A stretch of 64,000 bases of DNA from Verrucomicrobiaceae bacterium (GTDB lineage Bacteria; Verrucomicrobiota; Verrucomicrobiia; Verrucomicrobiales; Verrucomicrobiaceae), in NCBI GenBank assembly GCA_016795465.1, contig JAEUHK010000059.1, positions 1-64,000 of the forward strand, in the 5' to 3' direction. This document shows positions 51,938 through 60,066 of this stretch, one piece after another (the stretch's first letter is position 1; every line of letters starts with the position of its first letter). The notes beneath the pieces were generated by a model. The model had not been told where the DNA came from. It worked only from the letters and a program-made list of their open reading frames with translations, and made no database searches. The translations under genes and the position numbers were made by a program.

Positions 51938-52573
51938 ATGCGCCCTCTTTTTGCCCTCCTCGCCCTCGTTTCCTGCTCGCTCGCCGCCGAGCCTGTGCAA
52001 CTCACGCTCGCCGATTTCACCAATGTGAATGGCGAAGCTCCAACCGGTGGCTGGAAGGCCGAGGCAGATGGAGTCATTCACCTCGCTGGCAAAGGCGGCG
52101 GCAATCTGCTCTCGAAGAACGAATACAAAAACTTCGTCCTCGAATGGGAATGGAAACTCAACTCCAAAGGCAACAACGGCATCAAATACTGGGTCACCAA
52201 GATCGGCGGGAAGGAATGGCTGGGCATCGAGTATCAAATGATCGACGACAGCGGTCATCCGGACGGCCTGAAAGGCGGCAGCCACACCACGGCCTCCATT
52301 TATGACATCAAGGAGCCGGTGGCAGGCAAGCTGGTGAAACCCGCTGGCGAGTGGAACAGCAGCAAGATCATCGTCCAAGACGGCAAGCTCCAGCACTGGC
52401 TCAACGGTGCCCTCGCTGCCGAGGCGGACACCACCACGCCGGAGTGGAAGGCGATGATCGCGAAGAGCAAATTCAAGAACAAGGAAGGCTTCGCCCCCGG
52501 CCAAGGCAAGATCATGCTCACCGAGCACGGCGACGAGACTTGGTTCCGCAACATCCGCCTCACCGCGAATTGA
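51938..52573 (+). CDS. DUF1080 (3-keto-disaccharide hydrolase-type) exported protein
   Basis: About 211 residues from MRPLFALLALVSCSLAAEP, a signal peptide; an upstream ATG at 51869 adds a leader that is not needed. The mature part is a concanavalin-like jelly roll with the family pattern: GGWKAEADGVIHLAGKGGGN, then YKNFVLEWEWKLNSKGNNGI, EYQMIDDSGHPDG and WNSSKIIVQDGKLQHWLNG. DUF1080 domains occur widely in Planctomycetes/Verrucomicrobia secreted proteins and some hydrolyse 3-keto-glycosides; activity here is not proven. It is divergent from the SGNH gene, suggesting a shared polysaccharide-related theme. Confidence 0.87.
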   Translation: MRPLFALLALVSCSLAAEPVQLTLADFTNVNGEAPTGGWKAEADGVIHLAGKGGGNLLSKNEYKNFVLEWEWKLNSKGNNGIKYWVTKIGGKEWLGIEYQMIDDSGHPDGLKGGSHTTASIYDIKEPVAGKLVKPAGEWNSSKIIVQDGKLQHWLNGALAAEADTTTPEWKAMIAKSKFKNKEGFAPGQGKIMLTEHGDETWFRNIRLTAN

Positions 52574-52600
52574 GGCGCTGAGCCATCGCGGACGCGACGA

Positions 52601-52975
52601 TCACTTCTCCACCGGCTTGCCCGCGGCTTCCCAGCCTCCGAAACCTTCATCTAGGTGGATGAGCTGTGTGAAGCCGAGCTTCTCAAACACCTTCAGCGCC
52701 CGCATGCTGCGGCCGCCGGCTTGGCAATGCACCAGCGTGGGCTTCGTCTTGTCGAGAGCGGTGAGCTGCTTTTCAAAGTCATCGCCCATGATGTCGATGT
52801 TCTTGGCCCCTTTGATGTGGCCCTCCTTGAATTCATCGGCCGTGCGCACATCGACGATGACCACATTCCCTTCCGCGATGATCTTCGCGGCCTCGGCGGC
52901 TTGGACGTGTTTGGCGGAATCCGCGGCGAGGGCGGCGGTGGCGAGCATCGAGAGGGCGAGGAGGAGTTTTTTCAT
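52601..52975 (-). CDS. Exported rhodanese-domain protein
   Basis: About 124 residues from MKKLLLALSMLATAALAADS, a signal peptide; a Met four codons earlier is an alternative. The single rhodanese domain has VVIVDVRTADEFKEGHIKGA and the active loop LVHCQAGGRSM, with the catalytic Cys in a C-x-x-G-x-R-S loop. Periplasmic rhodaneses transfer sulfane sulfur or act in redox sensing; the partner is unknown. It is convergent with the DUF1080 gene and has no operon partner. Confidence 0.88.
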   Translation of the reverse strand: MKKLLLALSMLATAALAADSAKHVQAAEAAKIIAEGNVVIVDVRTADEFKEGHIKGAKNIDIMGDDFEKQLTALDKTKPTLVHCQAGGRSMRALKVFEKLGFTQLIHLDEGFGGWEAAGKPVEK

Positions 52976-53034
52976 GGTGGGAACCATGAAGACGGCTCCA
53001 TGCGGGTGATCTTGCGGCCTGTTTCAGGCAAAAC

Positions 53035-53070
53035 AAACACCCCGCGGCGAAGATCGCTCACGGGGTGTTT
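53035..53070 (-). terminator. Rho-independent terminator after rpmF
   Basis: Perfect 10-base stem AAACACCCCG (53035-53044) and CGGGGTGTTT (53061-53070) with a 16-base loop. On the minus strand it is followed by GTTTTG, so it terminates the coaD-DUF177-rpmF transcript 37 bases after the rpmF stop. Confidence 0.82.
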
Positions 53071-53106
53071 TGAAAGGAGGTCCGGCGACGAAGGCCGGAG
53101 CCGGTT

Positions 53107-53295
53107 TTACTCTTCGCCAGCCACCTTGCTGATGACCTGACGGCCGCGGTAGTAGCCGCAGGACGGGCAGGCGACGTGTCCAGGGACGGAGCTGCCGCAT
53201 TCGGGGCAGGATTTCAGCACGGGCGCTTTCCAGCGGCTCGCGCCCTGACGCTTGCGTTGACGGCTCTTGGATTGTCTGCGCTTCGGATTGGCCAT
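53107..53295 (-). CDS. rpmF: 50S ribosomal protein L32
   Basis: A 62-residue basic ribosomal protein. The N-terminus MANPKRRQSKSRQRKRQGAS is typical of L32, as are the four zinc-type cysteines, CPECG and CPSCGYYRGRQV. It follows the DUF177 gene by 18 bases, the usual bacterial order. Here plsX and fabH do not follow; instead a strong terminator ends the unit. Confidence 0.97.
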   Translation of the reverse strand: MANPKRRQSKSRQRKRQGASRWKAPVLKSCPECGSSVPGHVACPSCGYYRGRQVISKVAGEE

Positions 53296-53313
53296 GAGAG
53301 AGGTTTCGGAGGT

Positions 53314-53793
53314 TTAATTGAGTTTGTTCAGAGCATCCCAGACACCGCGGCCCGCGTTTTCAGTCTCCGCCGCCGCCATTTCAGGCGCAGGCTCGAACTT
53401 TCCTTCGGCGGGGCACTGACGAGGGCGGACATTGCCGGCCTCGCAGCGGGGGTAGCTCGGAAGGGCGACGAGAGTATCTTCCCGGATCGTATCCGTCAAG
53501 TTGATCGTTCCTTTCGATTCGAGGGGAATTTCCGCCAGGTAGTCTTCGATCACCAGACGGTGCTCGAAGGTCTCCAGGCAGCGCCCGCATTCCAGGCGGA
53601 AAGTCGCCTCCAGCCGCCCGGTGACCACGATCTCGTCACCGTCCTTTTCGAGGTGCAGCTCGTATTTCAGCGGTGACACCGCCTGCGCGGCATCCTGGGG
53701 TTCGAGGCCGAAAAAGGAGGCTGGCTCGGTTCCTGTGATATCCTTCCCGTCGGAAGGGAGGTTTCTCAGATCGATGTGAAAAGGGTGATGCAT
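53314..53793 (-). CDS. DUF177 (YceD-like) protein
   Basis: A 159-residue protein with the family zinc-like pair in RLECGRCLETFEHRL and the PSYPRCEAG region. DUF177 proteins accompany rpmF in most bacteria and have been linked to 23S rRNA accumulation in some organisms. The gap to rpmF is 18 bases and to coaD 15 bases, so it is the middle gene of the unit. The C-terminal part is Glu/Ala-rich. Confidence 0.88.
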   Translation of the reverse strand: MHHPFHIDLRNLPSDGKDITGTEPASFFGLEPQDAAQAVSPLKYELHLEKDGDEIVVTGRLEATFRLECGRCLETFEHRLVIEDYLAEIPLESKGTINLTDTIREDTLVALPSYPRCEAGNVRPRQCPAEGKFEPAPEMAAAETENAGRGVWDALNKLN

Positions 53794-53808
53794 GGCAAAA
53801 AGGGGCTT

Positions 53809-54285
53809 TCAGGTGAATTTCTGCCGCAGGGCGGCCACGACATTGGCCGGGGCAAAGGATTCAATGTTCCCGCCGAGGCGTCCGATCTCCTTCACGAGAC
53901 GGCTGCTGATGTAGGTGAACTCTTCCCGCGGCATCAGGAACAGCGTTTCGAGGTTCGGCTCCAGTTTGCGGTTCATCAGGGCGAGCTGGAATTCGAACTC
54001 AAAGTCCGAAACGGCCCGCAAACCACGGACGAGGGCGCAGGCACCGTTTTCGCGGGCAAAATTCACCAGCAGGCCCTCGAAGGGCATCACCTCCAGATTC
54101 GCGATGCCCTGCGTGGCCTCCTGCACCAGCGCCACACGCTCGGCGACGGAGAAGAGGCTGTTTTTGGCATTGTCCCGTGCCACGGCCACGATGAGGCGAT
54201 CAAACAGGCCCGCCGCACGCTGGATCACATCGAGGTGACCATTCGTGATGGGATCAAAACTGCCGGGATAGATGGCGAGGCGCAT
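53809..54285 (-). CDS. coaD: Phosphopantetheine adenylyltransferase
   Basis: A 158-residue enzyme that adenylates 4'-phosphopantetheine in coenzyme A synthesis. MRLAIYPGSFDPITNGHLDV has the TxGH nucleotidyltransferase motif, with further CoaD patterns VRGLRAVSDFEFEFQLALMN and EEFTYISSRLVKEI. Length fits the family. An upstream ATG at 54330 adds 15 residues that are absent from the family. It begins the coaD-DUF177-rpmF unit and is divergent from the FabG-like gene (68-base gap), which may tie pantetheine supply to the neighbouring ACP gene. Confidence 0.96.
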   Translation of the reverse strand: MRLAIYPGSFDPITNGHLDVIQRAAGLFDRLIVAVARDNAKNSLFSVAERVALVQEATQGIANLEVMPFEGLLVNFARENGACALVRGLRAVSDFEFEFQLALMNRKLEPNLETLFLMPREEFTYISSRLVKEIGRLGGNIESFAPANVVAALRQKFT

Positions 54286-54353
54286 GAGGTTGGTAGGCGC
54301 GAGTGTAGGCGGGCTTTGAAAAACTGGCAATCACAGCCTAAAAGACCTCTCAC

Positions 54354-55070
54354 ATGCCTCGAAACATCCTCATCACCGGTGCCAATGGAGCCCTCGGCCT
54401 CGCCATCGGCGAGTATTTCCTCTCTCACGAGCCCGATGCCATCATCCACCTCGGCGTGCGCGAGCGCCGGGAACGCGCCGAAAGCCTCGTCGAACGCTCC
54501 GCAGGCCGTGCCAGGCTCGTCACGCTCGAAATCACCGAGCCCGAAGCGTGGAAGGCCGCCATCACGCAGATCGGAACGCTCGATGTGCTCGTGAACAACG
54601 CCGGTTTTCACGACGACGCCCTGCTGGCAAACATGAAGCCCGATCAATGGTCCCGCGTGCTCGATGGCAATCTCAGCTCCGTCTTCCACGGCTGCCAGGC
54701 GGCGCTGTCTGTGATGATGCGCCAGCGTGGCGGCCGCATCGTAAACATCGCCTCCCTCAGCGCCATCCATCCACCTGCCGGTCAAACCAACTACGCTGCG
54801 GCAAAAGCCGGCGTCGTCGGCCTCACGAAGAGCCTCGCGAAGGAATCCGCCCGCATGGGCATCACGGTGAATGCCGTGCTGCCCGGCTACATTGAGGGCG
54901 GCCTGCCACCGGAGTGGAGCGCAGAGCATCTGAAGGGTCTGAAGATGCAACTGCCGATGCGCCGGTTTGCACGCCCCGCCGAGGTCGCCGCGGCGGTTTT
55001 CTTTCTTGCCAGCCCGGACGCCAGCTATATCACTGGCACCGCTCTTCCCATCGACGGCGGCATGATTTGA
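54354..55070 (+). CDS. FabG-like short-chain dehydrogenase/reductase
   Basis: A 238-residue Rossmann-fold reductase of the 3-oxoacyl-ACP reductase type. The cofactor site GANGALG, the LDVLVNNAGFHDDA strand and the catalytic set Ser (NIASLSAIHPP), Tyr and Lys (TNYAAAKAGV) are present, as is the C-terminal ITGTALPIDGGMI. It begins a four-gene lipid cluster with an ACP 33 bases downstream, which supports a beta-ketoacyl reduction role for a special acyl chain. There is no ketoacyl synthase in the cluster, so the rest of the cycle must be shared with housekeeping enzymes. Confidence 0.9.
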   Translation: MPRNILITGANGALGLAIGEYFLSHEPDAIIHLGVRERRERAESLVERSAGRARLVTLEITEPEAWKAAITQIGTLDVLVNNAGFHDDALLANMKPDQWSRVLDGNLSSVFHGCQAALSVMMRQRGGRIVNIASLSAIHPPAGQTNYAAAKAGVVGLTKSLAKESARMGITVNAVLPGYIEGGLPPEWSAEHLKGLKMQLPMRRFARPAEVAAAVFFLASPDASYITGTALPIDGGMI

Positions 55071-55103
55071 ACAACTTGCCGCGCATTCATCTCAGATAGC
55101 CAC

Positions 55104-55364
55104 ATGCCCACCCGCCAGCGCCTCAAAGAACTGCTCATCGCCGAGCTCATGCTCGATCTCCAAGCCTCCGAAATCGGCGATGAAACCCCTCTGTTTGGTC
55201 CTTCCGGCGTCGGACTCGATTCGGTGGATGCCCTCCAGCTCGTGGTGATGCTCGAAAAGCATTTTGGCTTCAAAATGGCTGATCAAGAGCAGGCGAAAAA
55301 GATTCTTCACTCGGTGGAGTCCATCGCCCAGGCCGTGGATGGAACCGCCGGAGCTCCGGCCTAG
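55104..55364 (+). CDS. Acyl carrier protein
   Basis: An 86-residue acidic ACP. The phosphopantetheine attachment serine lies in GVGLDSVDALQLV (DSxxxL motif). The four-helix fold and acidic surface are normal. It is separated by 33 bases from the FabG-like gene and by 3 bases from the flippase-like gene, so it belongs to this lipid cluster rather than to the main fatty-acid operon. It likely carries a special acyl chain for that cluster. Confidence 0.92.
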   Translation: MPTRQRLKELLIAELMLDLQASEIGDETPLFGPSGVGLDSVDALQLVVMLEKHFGFKMADQEQAKKILHSVESIAQAVDGTAGAPA

Positions 55365-55367
55365 TGC

Positions 55368-56357
55368 GTGAAGCGAAAGCTCTCCATCGCCCTGCGGCTC
55401 GTGATCAGCATCGTGCTGCTCGTGCTGCTGTTTCGGGAGCATAATTTTTTCACCGAGATCGCCCCGCGTTTGGGTGCGTTGCTCGAAAACTGGCCCTGGG
55501 TGCTCGCCGGGCTCTTCTCGGCTTTTTTGGGCCTCATGGCCTGCGCCACGCGTTGGTATGTCATCCTGCGTGGTTACGCTCCGCAGATGCCCTGGCGTGT
55601 GCTGGCACGCACCGAGCTCATCGCCGCCTTTTTTAATGTGTCATCCATCGGTGTCATCGGTGGTGATGCGTATAAAATCATGTCTGTCACGCGACGCCTG
55701 CCCGGACAGGCACCACAGGTCGGCGTATCGCTCATGCTGGATCATGTGACGGGATTTGTGGCCGTGGGCTTGTTGTTCTTCAGTTGCTTCGCCAGCATCT
55801 GGCCGCGCTGGGAGGCCCTCGGGCATGATGCCAGGCTGCTGCTGACGGGTTTCAGCGGCTTCATGGGCTTCTCGCTCGTCGGCATGACTTTCTCGTGGAT
55901 CACCTTCAAGCCGCAGGTGCTCGCGTGGGGCAGACGCACCTTCCCGCGTGTGCTCGGCACGCCCTTCTTTGGAAAGATCTCCCACACGCTCATCACCGTG
56001 CATGATGTGATCCTCGCCCTCTGGCGCAGGGCGCTCGGCAGCATCGTCGTCTCCGTCGTCGTGTATGGCTGCGTCTTTTTCACCTTTTACTGTGCGCTGC
56101 GAGCGGTCGGTGCCCGTGCACCGCTGCTCGATGTCATGACGGCGATGCCCGTCGTCGATGCCATGGCCTCGCTGCCCATTTCCATCTCAGGCCTCGGCGT
56201 GCGCGAACGGACCTTCGAGGCGCTTTTGTCGAGCTTTGCCAATGTGCCCGAGCCCGCGTGTGTCTCCGCTGCTTTTGTCGGCTGGCTCTTCACCGTCTTT
56301 TGGGGCCTGATCGGCGGCTGGATGTTTCTGAAAGGAGGTCGCGAGACCAAGGCATGA
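55368..56357 (+). CDS. Polytopic membrane protein, lysylphosphatidylglycerol synthase TM/UPF0104 family
   Basis: A 329-residue protein starting with GTG three bases after the ACP stop. It has about eight hydrophobic segments (for example LSIALRLVISIVLLVLLF, WVLAGLFSAFLGLMACA, LGSIVVSVVVYGCVFFTFYC). Family signs are NVSSIGVIGGDAYKIMSV and SLPISISGLGVRERTFEALL, found in the flippase-like membrane domain of MprF/AglD-type proteins. There is no soluble aminoacyl-transferase domain. A role in moving or modifying a lipid made with the preceding ACP is plausible. Its last codons overlap the patatin gene by four bases. Confidence 0.86.
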   Translation: MKRKLSIALRLVISIVLLVLLFREHNFFTEIAPRLGALLENWPWVLAGLFSAFLGLMACATRWYVILRGYAPQMPWRVLARTELIAAFFNVSSIGVIGGDAYKIMSVTRRLPGQAPQVGVSLMLDHVTGFVAVGLLFFSCFASIWPRWEALGHDARLLLTGFSGFMGFSLVGMTFSWITFKPQVLAWGRRTFPRVLGTPFFGKISHTLITVHDVILALWRRALGSIVVSVVVYGCVFFTFYCALRAVGARAPLLDVMTAMPVVDAMASLPISISGLGVRERTFEALLSSFANVPEPACVSAAFVGWLFTVFWGLIGGWMFLKGGRETKA

Positions 56358-57196
56358 ACGCCACGCTCACCGGCAAACGCATCGCCATCTCCCTCGGTGC
56401 CTCCTTCATGGGCTATGCCACGCACGCGGGCTTTCTCGCCACACTCACGCAAGCTGGTGTGAAGCCCGTGGCGCTCGGGGGCTCGTCCGCGGGTGCCATC
56501 GCCGCCGGTTTGCATGCCGCGGGGCTTTCCATCGAAACGGTCCGCGAGGCCGTGCTCGGCACTTCCCTGCCCCTTTCCTTCGTCAAACGCACGCCATGGG
56601 GCTTGCAGCAACTGCGCGATATCTTCACGCGATGCCAGCCTGGCCTTTTCGAGCCCTCCGGAGCCATCGGCTACTTTGAAAACCTCGTCGGCCAGCGGCA
56701 GATCGAGCAGTTCAAAGACCCGCGGCTGCTCATCGCGATGACGGACCTCGCTTCCAAAAGCAGCATCTTGGCCCAAGAAGGTCCCCTCGCCCGTGCGATG
56801 GCCGCGAGCTGCACCGTGCCGATTATCTTTTCGCCGCTCGACTGGCATGGCCGACTCGTCAGCGATGGCGGCGTGGCTCATGAGGCACCTGTCGATCCGT
56901 GGTTCCAGGCCGATGACATCGACACGATCATCATTCATCGCATTCATCAGCCCGAAGGCCCGCCGCCCTGGCTGCTGCCGCTGCGCATGATCCACACCAT
57001 CGCTGCCTCGCATCACTGCGTGAATGCCCAATGGGTGGCCGATCGCACCGAGATCGCCCGCCTGAACGGCAAGCAGCTGATCATCCTCAACACCACCGCG
57101 CCCTCGCCCTCCCTTTTCAGCCGTGCGAGCCGTGAGGCCTGTTATGCCGCAGGAGAGGCTGCTGCGCGTGCTTTCCTCTCATCAGCCTCAAGCTGA
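56354..57196 (+). CDS. Patatin-like phospholipase
   Basis: A 280-residue cytoplasmic hydrolase starting MNATLTGKRIAISLG; the Shine-Dalgarno-like AAAGGAGG at 56331-56338 lies 15 bases upstream within the previous gene. Patatin features are SLGASFMGYATHAGFL (oxyanion Gly), the nucleophile elbow ALGGSSAGAIAAGL (GxSxG) and the catalytic Asp in VSDGGVAHEAP (DG). Such enzymes release fatty acids from phospholipids or lysolipids. It overlaps the flippase-like gene (ATGA), ending the lipid cluster, and its 3' end overlaps the convergent FGE-like gene by 9 bases. Confidence 0.9.
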   Translation: MNATLTGKRIAISLGASFMGYATHAGFLATLTQAGVKPVALGGSSAGAIAAGLHAAGLSIETVREAVLGTSLPLSFVKRTPWGLQQLRDIFTRCQPGLFEPSGAIGYFENLVGQRQIEQFKDPRLLIAMTDLASKSSILAQEGPLARAMAASCTVPIIFSPLDWHGRLVSDGGVAHEAPVDPWFQADDIDTIIIHRIHQPEGPPPWLLPLRMIHTIAASHHCVNAQWVADRTEIARLNGKQLIILNTTAPSPSLFSRASREACYAAGEAAARAFLSSASS

Positions 57197-57976
57197 CGGA
57201 GGCCCCGCTGCCTCCACCAGCACGCAGCGAAAGCCCACGCTATCACTGCGATAGGACTCGGGGTCATGCGTGCGGTGGGAGCTGAGCAGCGTCTGCGGGC
57301 GGGCGCTTTTCCAAGATCCACCGCGGAGGACCCGCCAGTCCGTTCCTTCGCGGAAGCGATCCTCGCACCACTCCCAAAGATTGCCGCTGAGGTCGTAAAG
57401 CCCCAGGTCATTGGCCACCGAGGCCTTTGATGCCACTTGGCCGCCCGAAAAGCCATCACGATACCCGGCGATGAAGTTTTCAGGAAAGTCCTGTTTGGAT
57501 TCCCGGCCGCACAGATTGCCCGCTCCGCGCGGCGGCGGCCATTGGGTGCCCCACGGGTAGCGTGAAGCGATGCGGCCATTTTTGCTCTCGGGGCTCTCAT
57601 TTGCCCTTTCAAGATCGCCAAGCCCTGCTGCGCAGCTCCATTCGTGATCTGTGGGCAGCCTGTATCGCTGCCTCGGCCCGATCAGACCGGTTTTTTGCTC
57701 CCGCTGAGTCAGCCAGGCGCAAAAAGCCACCGCCTCGGTCCAACTGACTTGAGATGCAGGACGTGCGGCATCGCGGCCAGCGCGGCGAAAGGCGGCGAGG
57801 TGGGCCTCTTGCGTCTCAAGGCATGCCATCAGCAGCTTTTTCTCACCCACAGGCACCTGCACAAACTCCATGCCAAGGCTGTTGGTCCAGACCGGCTTCG
57901 ATGGTTTCTGCGAAGTCGCGCACCCGGTGGCGATCAGCAGGAGGCAAGGCAGCATGACGATGAATTTGAAGGGCAT
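57188..57976 (-). CDS. FGE/SUMF1-fold lipoprotein lacking catalytic cysteines
   Basis: A 262-residue lipoprotein (lipobox LLLIATGC, Cys near residue 19). The formylglycine-generating-enzyme fold is clear: NSLGMEFVQVPVG, QVSWTEAVAFCAWL, YRLPTDHEWSCAAG, GLYDLSGNLWEWCED, WRVLRGGSWKSARP and VGFRCVLV. In true FGEs the stretch after GGSW carries two copper-binding cysteines; here it reads KSARPQTLL with none. It is therefore probably a binding or structural member rather than a sulfatase activator. Domains of this kind are common in Verrucomicrobia and Planctomycetes. It has no operon partner. Confidence 0.84.
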   Translation of the reverse strand: MPFKFIVMLPCLLLIATGCATSQKPSKPVWTNSLGMEFVQVPVGEKKLLMACLETQEAHLAAFRRAGRDAARPASQVSWTEAVAFCAWLTQREQKTGLIGPRQRYRLPTDHEWSCAAGLGDLERANESPESKNGRIASRYPWGTQWPPPRGAGNLCGRESKQDFPENFIAGYRDGFSGGQVASKASVANDLGLYDLSGNLWEWCEDRFREGTDWRVLRGGSWKSARPQTLLSSHRTHDPESYRSDSVGFRCVLVEAAGPPSA

Positions 57977-58129
57977 GAAAGAGCCACATTACCGAAGAAT
58001 GGCCTGACTGGTCAATCGAATGACTTTTCTCCGTGAAGATCGCGGCACTTGACCCACCGCACGCACGCAACAAGTTCGTCACACTTCCTTCTTTGCCGCA
58101 TGACCCCTTCCGCAGCATTCGCTCAACAC

Positions 58130-58822
58130 ATGAGCAAGATCATGATTGTTGAAGACGAAGCAGACATCTCCGAGATGATCGCACTGCATCTGGCCCGTGA
58201 AGGTCATGAAAGCATCCCCGTGAGCAACGGGCTGCAGGTGGTTCCCACCGCGATCGAGCAGCAGCCGGACATCATCGTGCTGGACCTGATGCTGCCTGGC
58301 CTGGATGGCCTCAGCGTCATGAAACGCCTGCGAGCCGACACGCGGACAGCGAACATCCCGGTGATCATGCTGACAGCCCGTTCTCAGGTGGCAGATAAGA
58401 TCGCCGGCCTGGAATTGGGCGTGGATGACTACCTGACGAAGCCTTTTTCACCCCGTGAGCTGTTTTTGCGCATCAGCGCCATCCTGCGCCGCACAAAGAA
58501 GGTGACGATCACCTCGCAGATCCGCCGCGGCCCTTTCACGCTCGACCGTGTGAACCTGAAAGTCTATCTGCGCGGCACGCCGCTGGACCTGACCACGACC
58601 GAGTTCAAGTTTCTCTCGACTATCCTGGAAAACCCGGACGCGGTCCACACCCGGGCAGAGCTGCTGCGGGATGTGTGGGGCTACAGCGCGGACACGGCCA
58701 CCAGGACGCTGGACACGCATGTGAAGCGTTTGCGCGAAAAACTGGGCGACGATGGCGCCAGCATCGTCACGGTGCGCGGGACCGGCTTCCAATTCCAAGT
58801 GCCCTCTGACTCCGCCGCATGA
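58130..58822 (+). CDS. PhoB-like response regulator
   Basis: A 230-residue regulator from MSKIMIVEDEADI; Met codons at 58100 and 58049 would add nonconserved residues. Receiver: EDE acidic pair, phospho-acceptor Asp in IIVLDLMLPGLDG, Lys in LTKPFSPREL. The C-terminal winged helix (LDLTTTEFKFLSTILEN, TRTLDTHVKRLREKLG) is of OmpR/PhoB type. The kinase gene overlaps its stop by four bases (ATGA). Sequence is close to the regulator at 46934, so they are paralogues, but this pair keeps a complete kinase. PhoB identity, and phosphate as the signal, are inferred from similarity. Confidence 0.93.
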   Translation: MSKIMIVEDEADISEMIALHLAREGHESIPVSNGLQVVPTAIEQQPDIIVLDLMLPGLDGLSVMKRLRADTRTANIPVIMLTARSQVADKIAGLELGVDDYLTKPFSPRELFLRISAILRRTKKVTITSQIRRGPFTLDRVNLKVYLRGTPLDLTTTEFKFLSTILENPDAVHTRAELLRDVWGYSADTATRTLDTHVKRLREKLGDDGASIVTVRGTGFQFQVPSDSAA

Positions 58823-60066
58823 TCCTGTTCCTCTGTTCCCTCCTCGTCTTCGCGCTCGCCCTTTGGTGGCGTGAAAGGAAGCGCCACGAGGCCTGGGTGA
58901 CAACGCTGGTAACGGCTCTCGGCCTCAAGCACGTGGAGTACCACCTGATCGCTGAGACCGCCGAGGCAGCCCGAGTGGCTGCGGACCAGCTCCCGCGTGA
59001 GCGTGGACTCCACGAGTTTTTCGAGGCGATCCTCAATGAGATCCGCCAAGGAGTGGTGATCGTGGACGCCGACATGCGCATCTCGTTTGCGAACAAGCCT
59101 CTCGCGGGCTTGCTACAGCGCCCGGTCGTCCATGCGGGCCGAACGTTGATCGAAGAACTGCGGGATCATCAACTGATCGACCTCGTCCAACAGGCAGTCG
59201 TGGAGAAAAAGCGGGTGACTCGGCAGGTGCAAATGCTGGCCAGCTCCGCCGCCGCGAACCTGAGCGGGCGACACTTCATGATTGAGGCCGCCCCCCTTTC
59301 GGACACCCGCGTGGGGGCCGCCTGGCTGATGGTGCAGGACATCACGGAAGCCGCGCTGACCGAGCAGATCCGCCGTGATTTCATCGCGAATGCCTCGCAC
59401 GAACTGCGAACACCACTGACCATCATCAATGGCTACATCGAGACCCTCCGCGAGGCCCCTGCCCTCCTGCCGCGATGCCTCGACACGATGGAAAAGCATG
59501 GCAAACGCCTGGCAAGGCTCACCGAAGACATGCTTTCCATCTCACGCCTGGAGGATGCGAGCATCCCGCTGAGCCTCGAGACCTTTGATGTGCGCCAGTG
59601 CGTGCAGGATGCGATCGATCACCTCGCTCCGATGCATGAAGGGCGTGACACGCGTTTCGTGCTCGATTTCCCCAAAACGGGCGGTCAGATCACCGGCGAC
59701 CGTTTTTACTGGGACCAGATCTTCACGAATCTGATCGAGAACGCTCTAAAAGAGAACCCGCAGGCCGGTCTCGTCATCACGGTGAGCGGCCAATGGACGC
59801 CGGACGCACGCTGCACGCTCAAAGTGGCCGACAACGGCACTGGCATCTCCGCGCACGACCTGCCGTTCGTCTTCAAACGATTCTTCCGCGGCGACAAGCA
59901 CCACTCATCGACCGTGAAAGGCACCGGTTTGGGCCTCAGCATCGTCAAACGAGCCGTCGAGGCTCACGGAGGCACGATCATCGCGTCAAGCCGTCCAGGT
60001 ATCGAGACGGCATTCACGATGACGCTACCCATCCATGCGCCCGATCAGAGCATCCCAGGCGTGTAA
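58819..60066 (+). CDS. PhoR-like sensor histidine kinase
   Basis: A 415-residue kinase with one N-terminal membrane segment (MILFLCSLLVFALALWW), a PAS-like region at about 70-190 (ILNEIRQGVVIVDADMRISFANKPL) and a complete catalytic core: H-box ANASHELRTPLTI with the phospho-acceptor His near residue 194, N-box FTNLIENALK, DNGTGISAHDLPFVF, and GTGLGLSIVKRAVEAHGG. This is the conventional partner of the preceding regulator through an ATGA overlap. Its 3' end overlaps the convergent lipoprotein gene by 22 bases. The signal, phosphate or other envelope state, is not shown by the sequence. Confidence 0.93.
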   Translation: MILFLCSLLVFALALWWRERKRHEAWVTTLVTALGLKHVEYHLIAETAEAARVAADQLPRERGLHEFFEAILNEIRQGVVIVDADMRISFANKPLAGLLQRPVVHAGRTLIEELRDHQLIDLVQQAVVEKKRVTRQVQMLASSAAANLSGRHFMIEAAPLSDTRVGAAWLMVQDITEAALTEQIRRDFIANASHELRTPLTIINGYIETLREAPALLPRCLDTMEKHGKRLARLTEDMLSISRLEDASIPLSLETFDVRQCVQDAIDHLAPMHEGRDTRFVLDFPKTGGQITGDRFYWDQIFTNLIENALKENPQAGLVITVSGQWTPDARCTLKVADNGTGISAHDLPFVFKRFFRGDKHHSSTVKGTGLGLSIVKRAVEAHGGTIIASSRPGIETAFTMTLPIHAPDQSIPGV

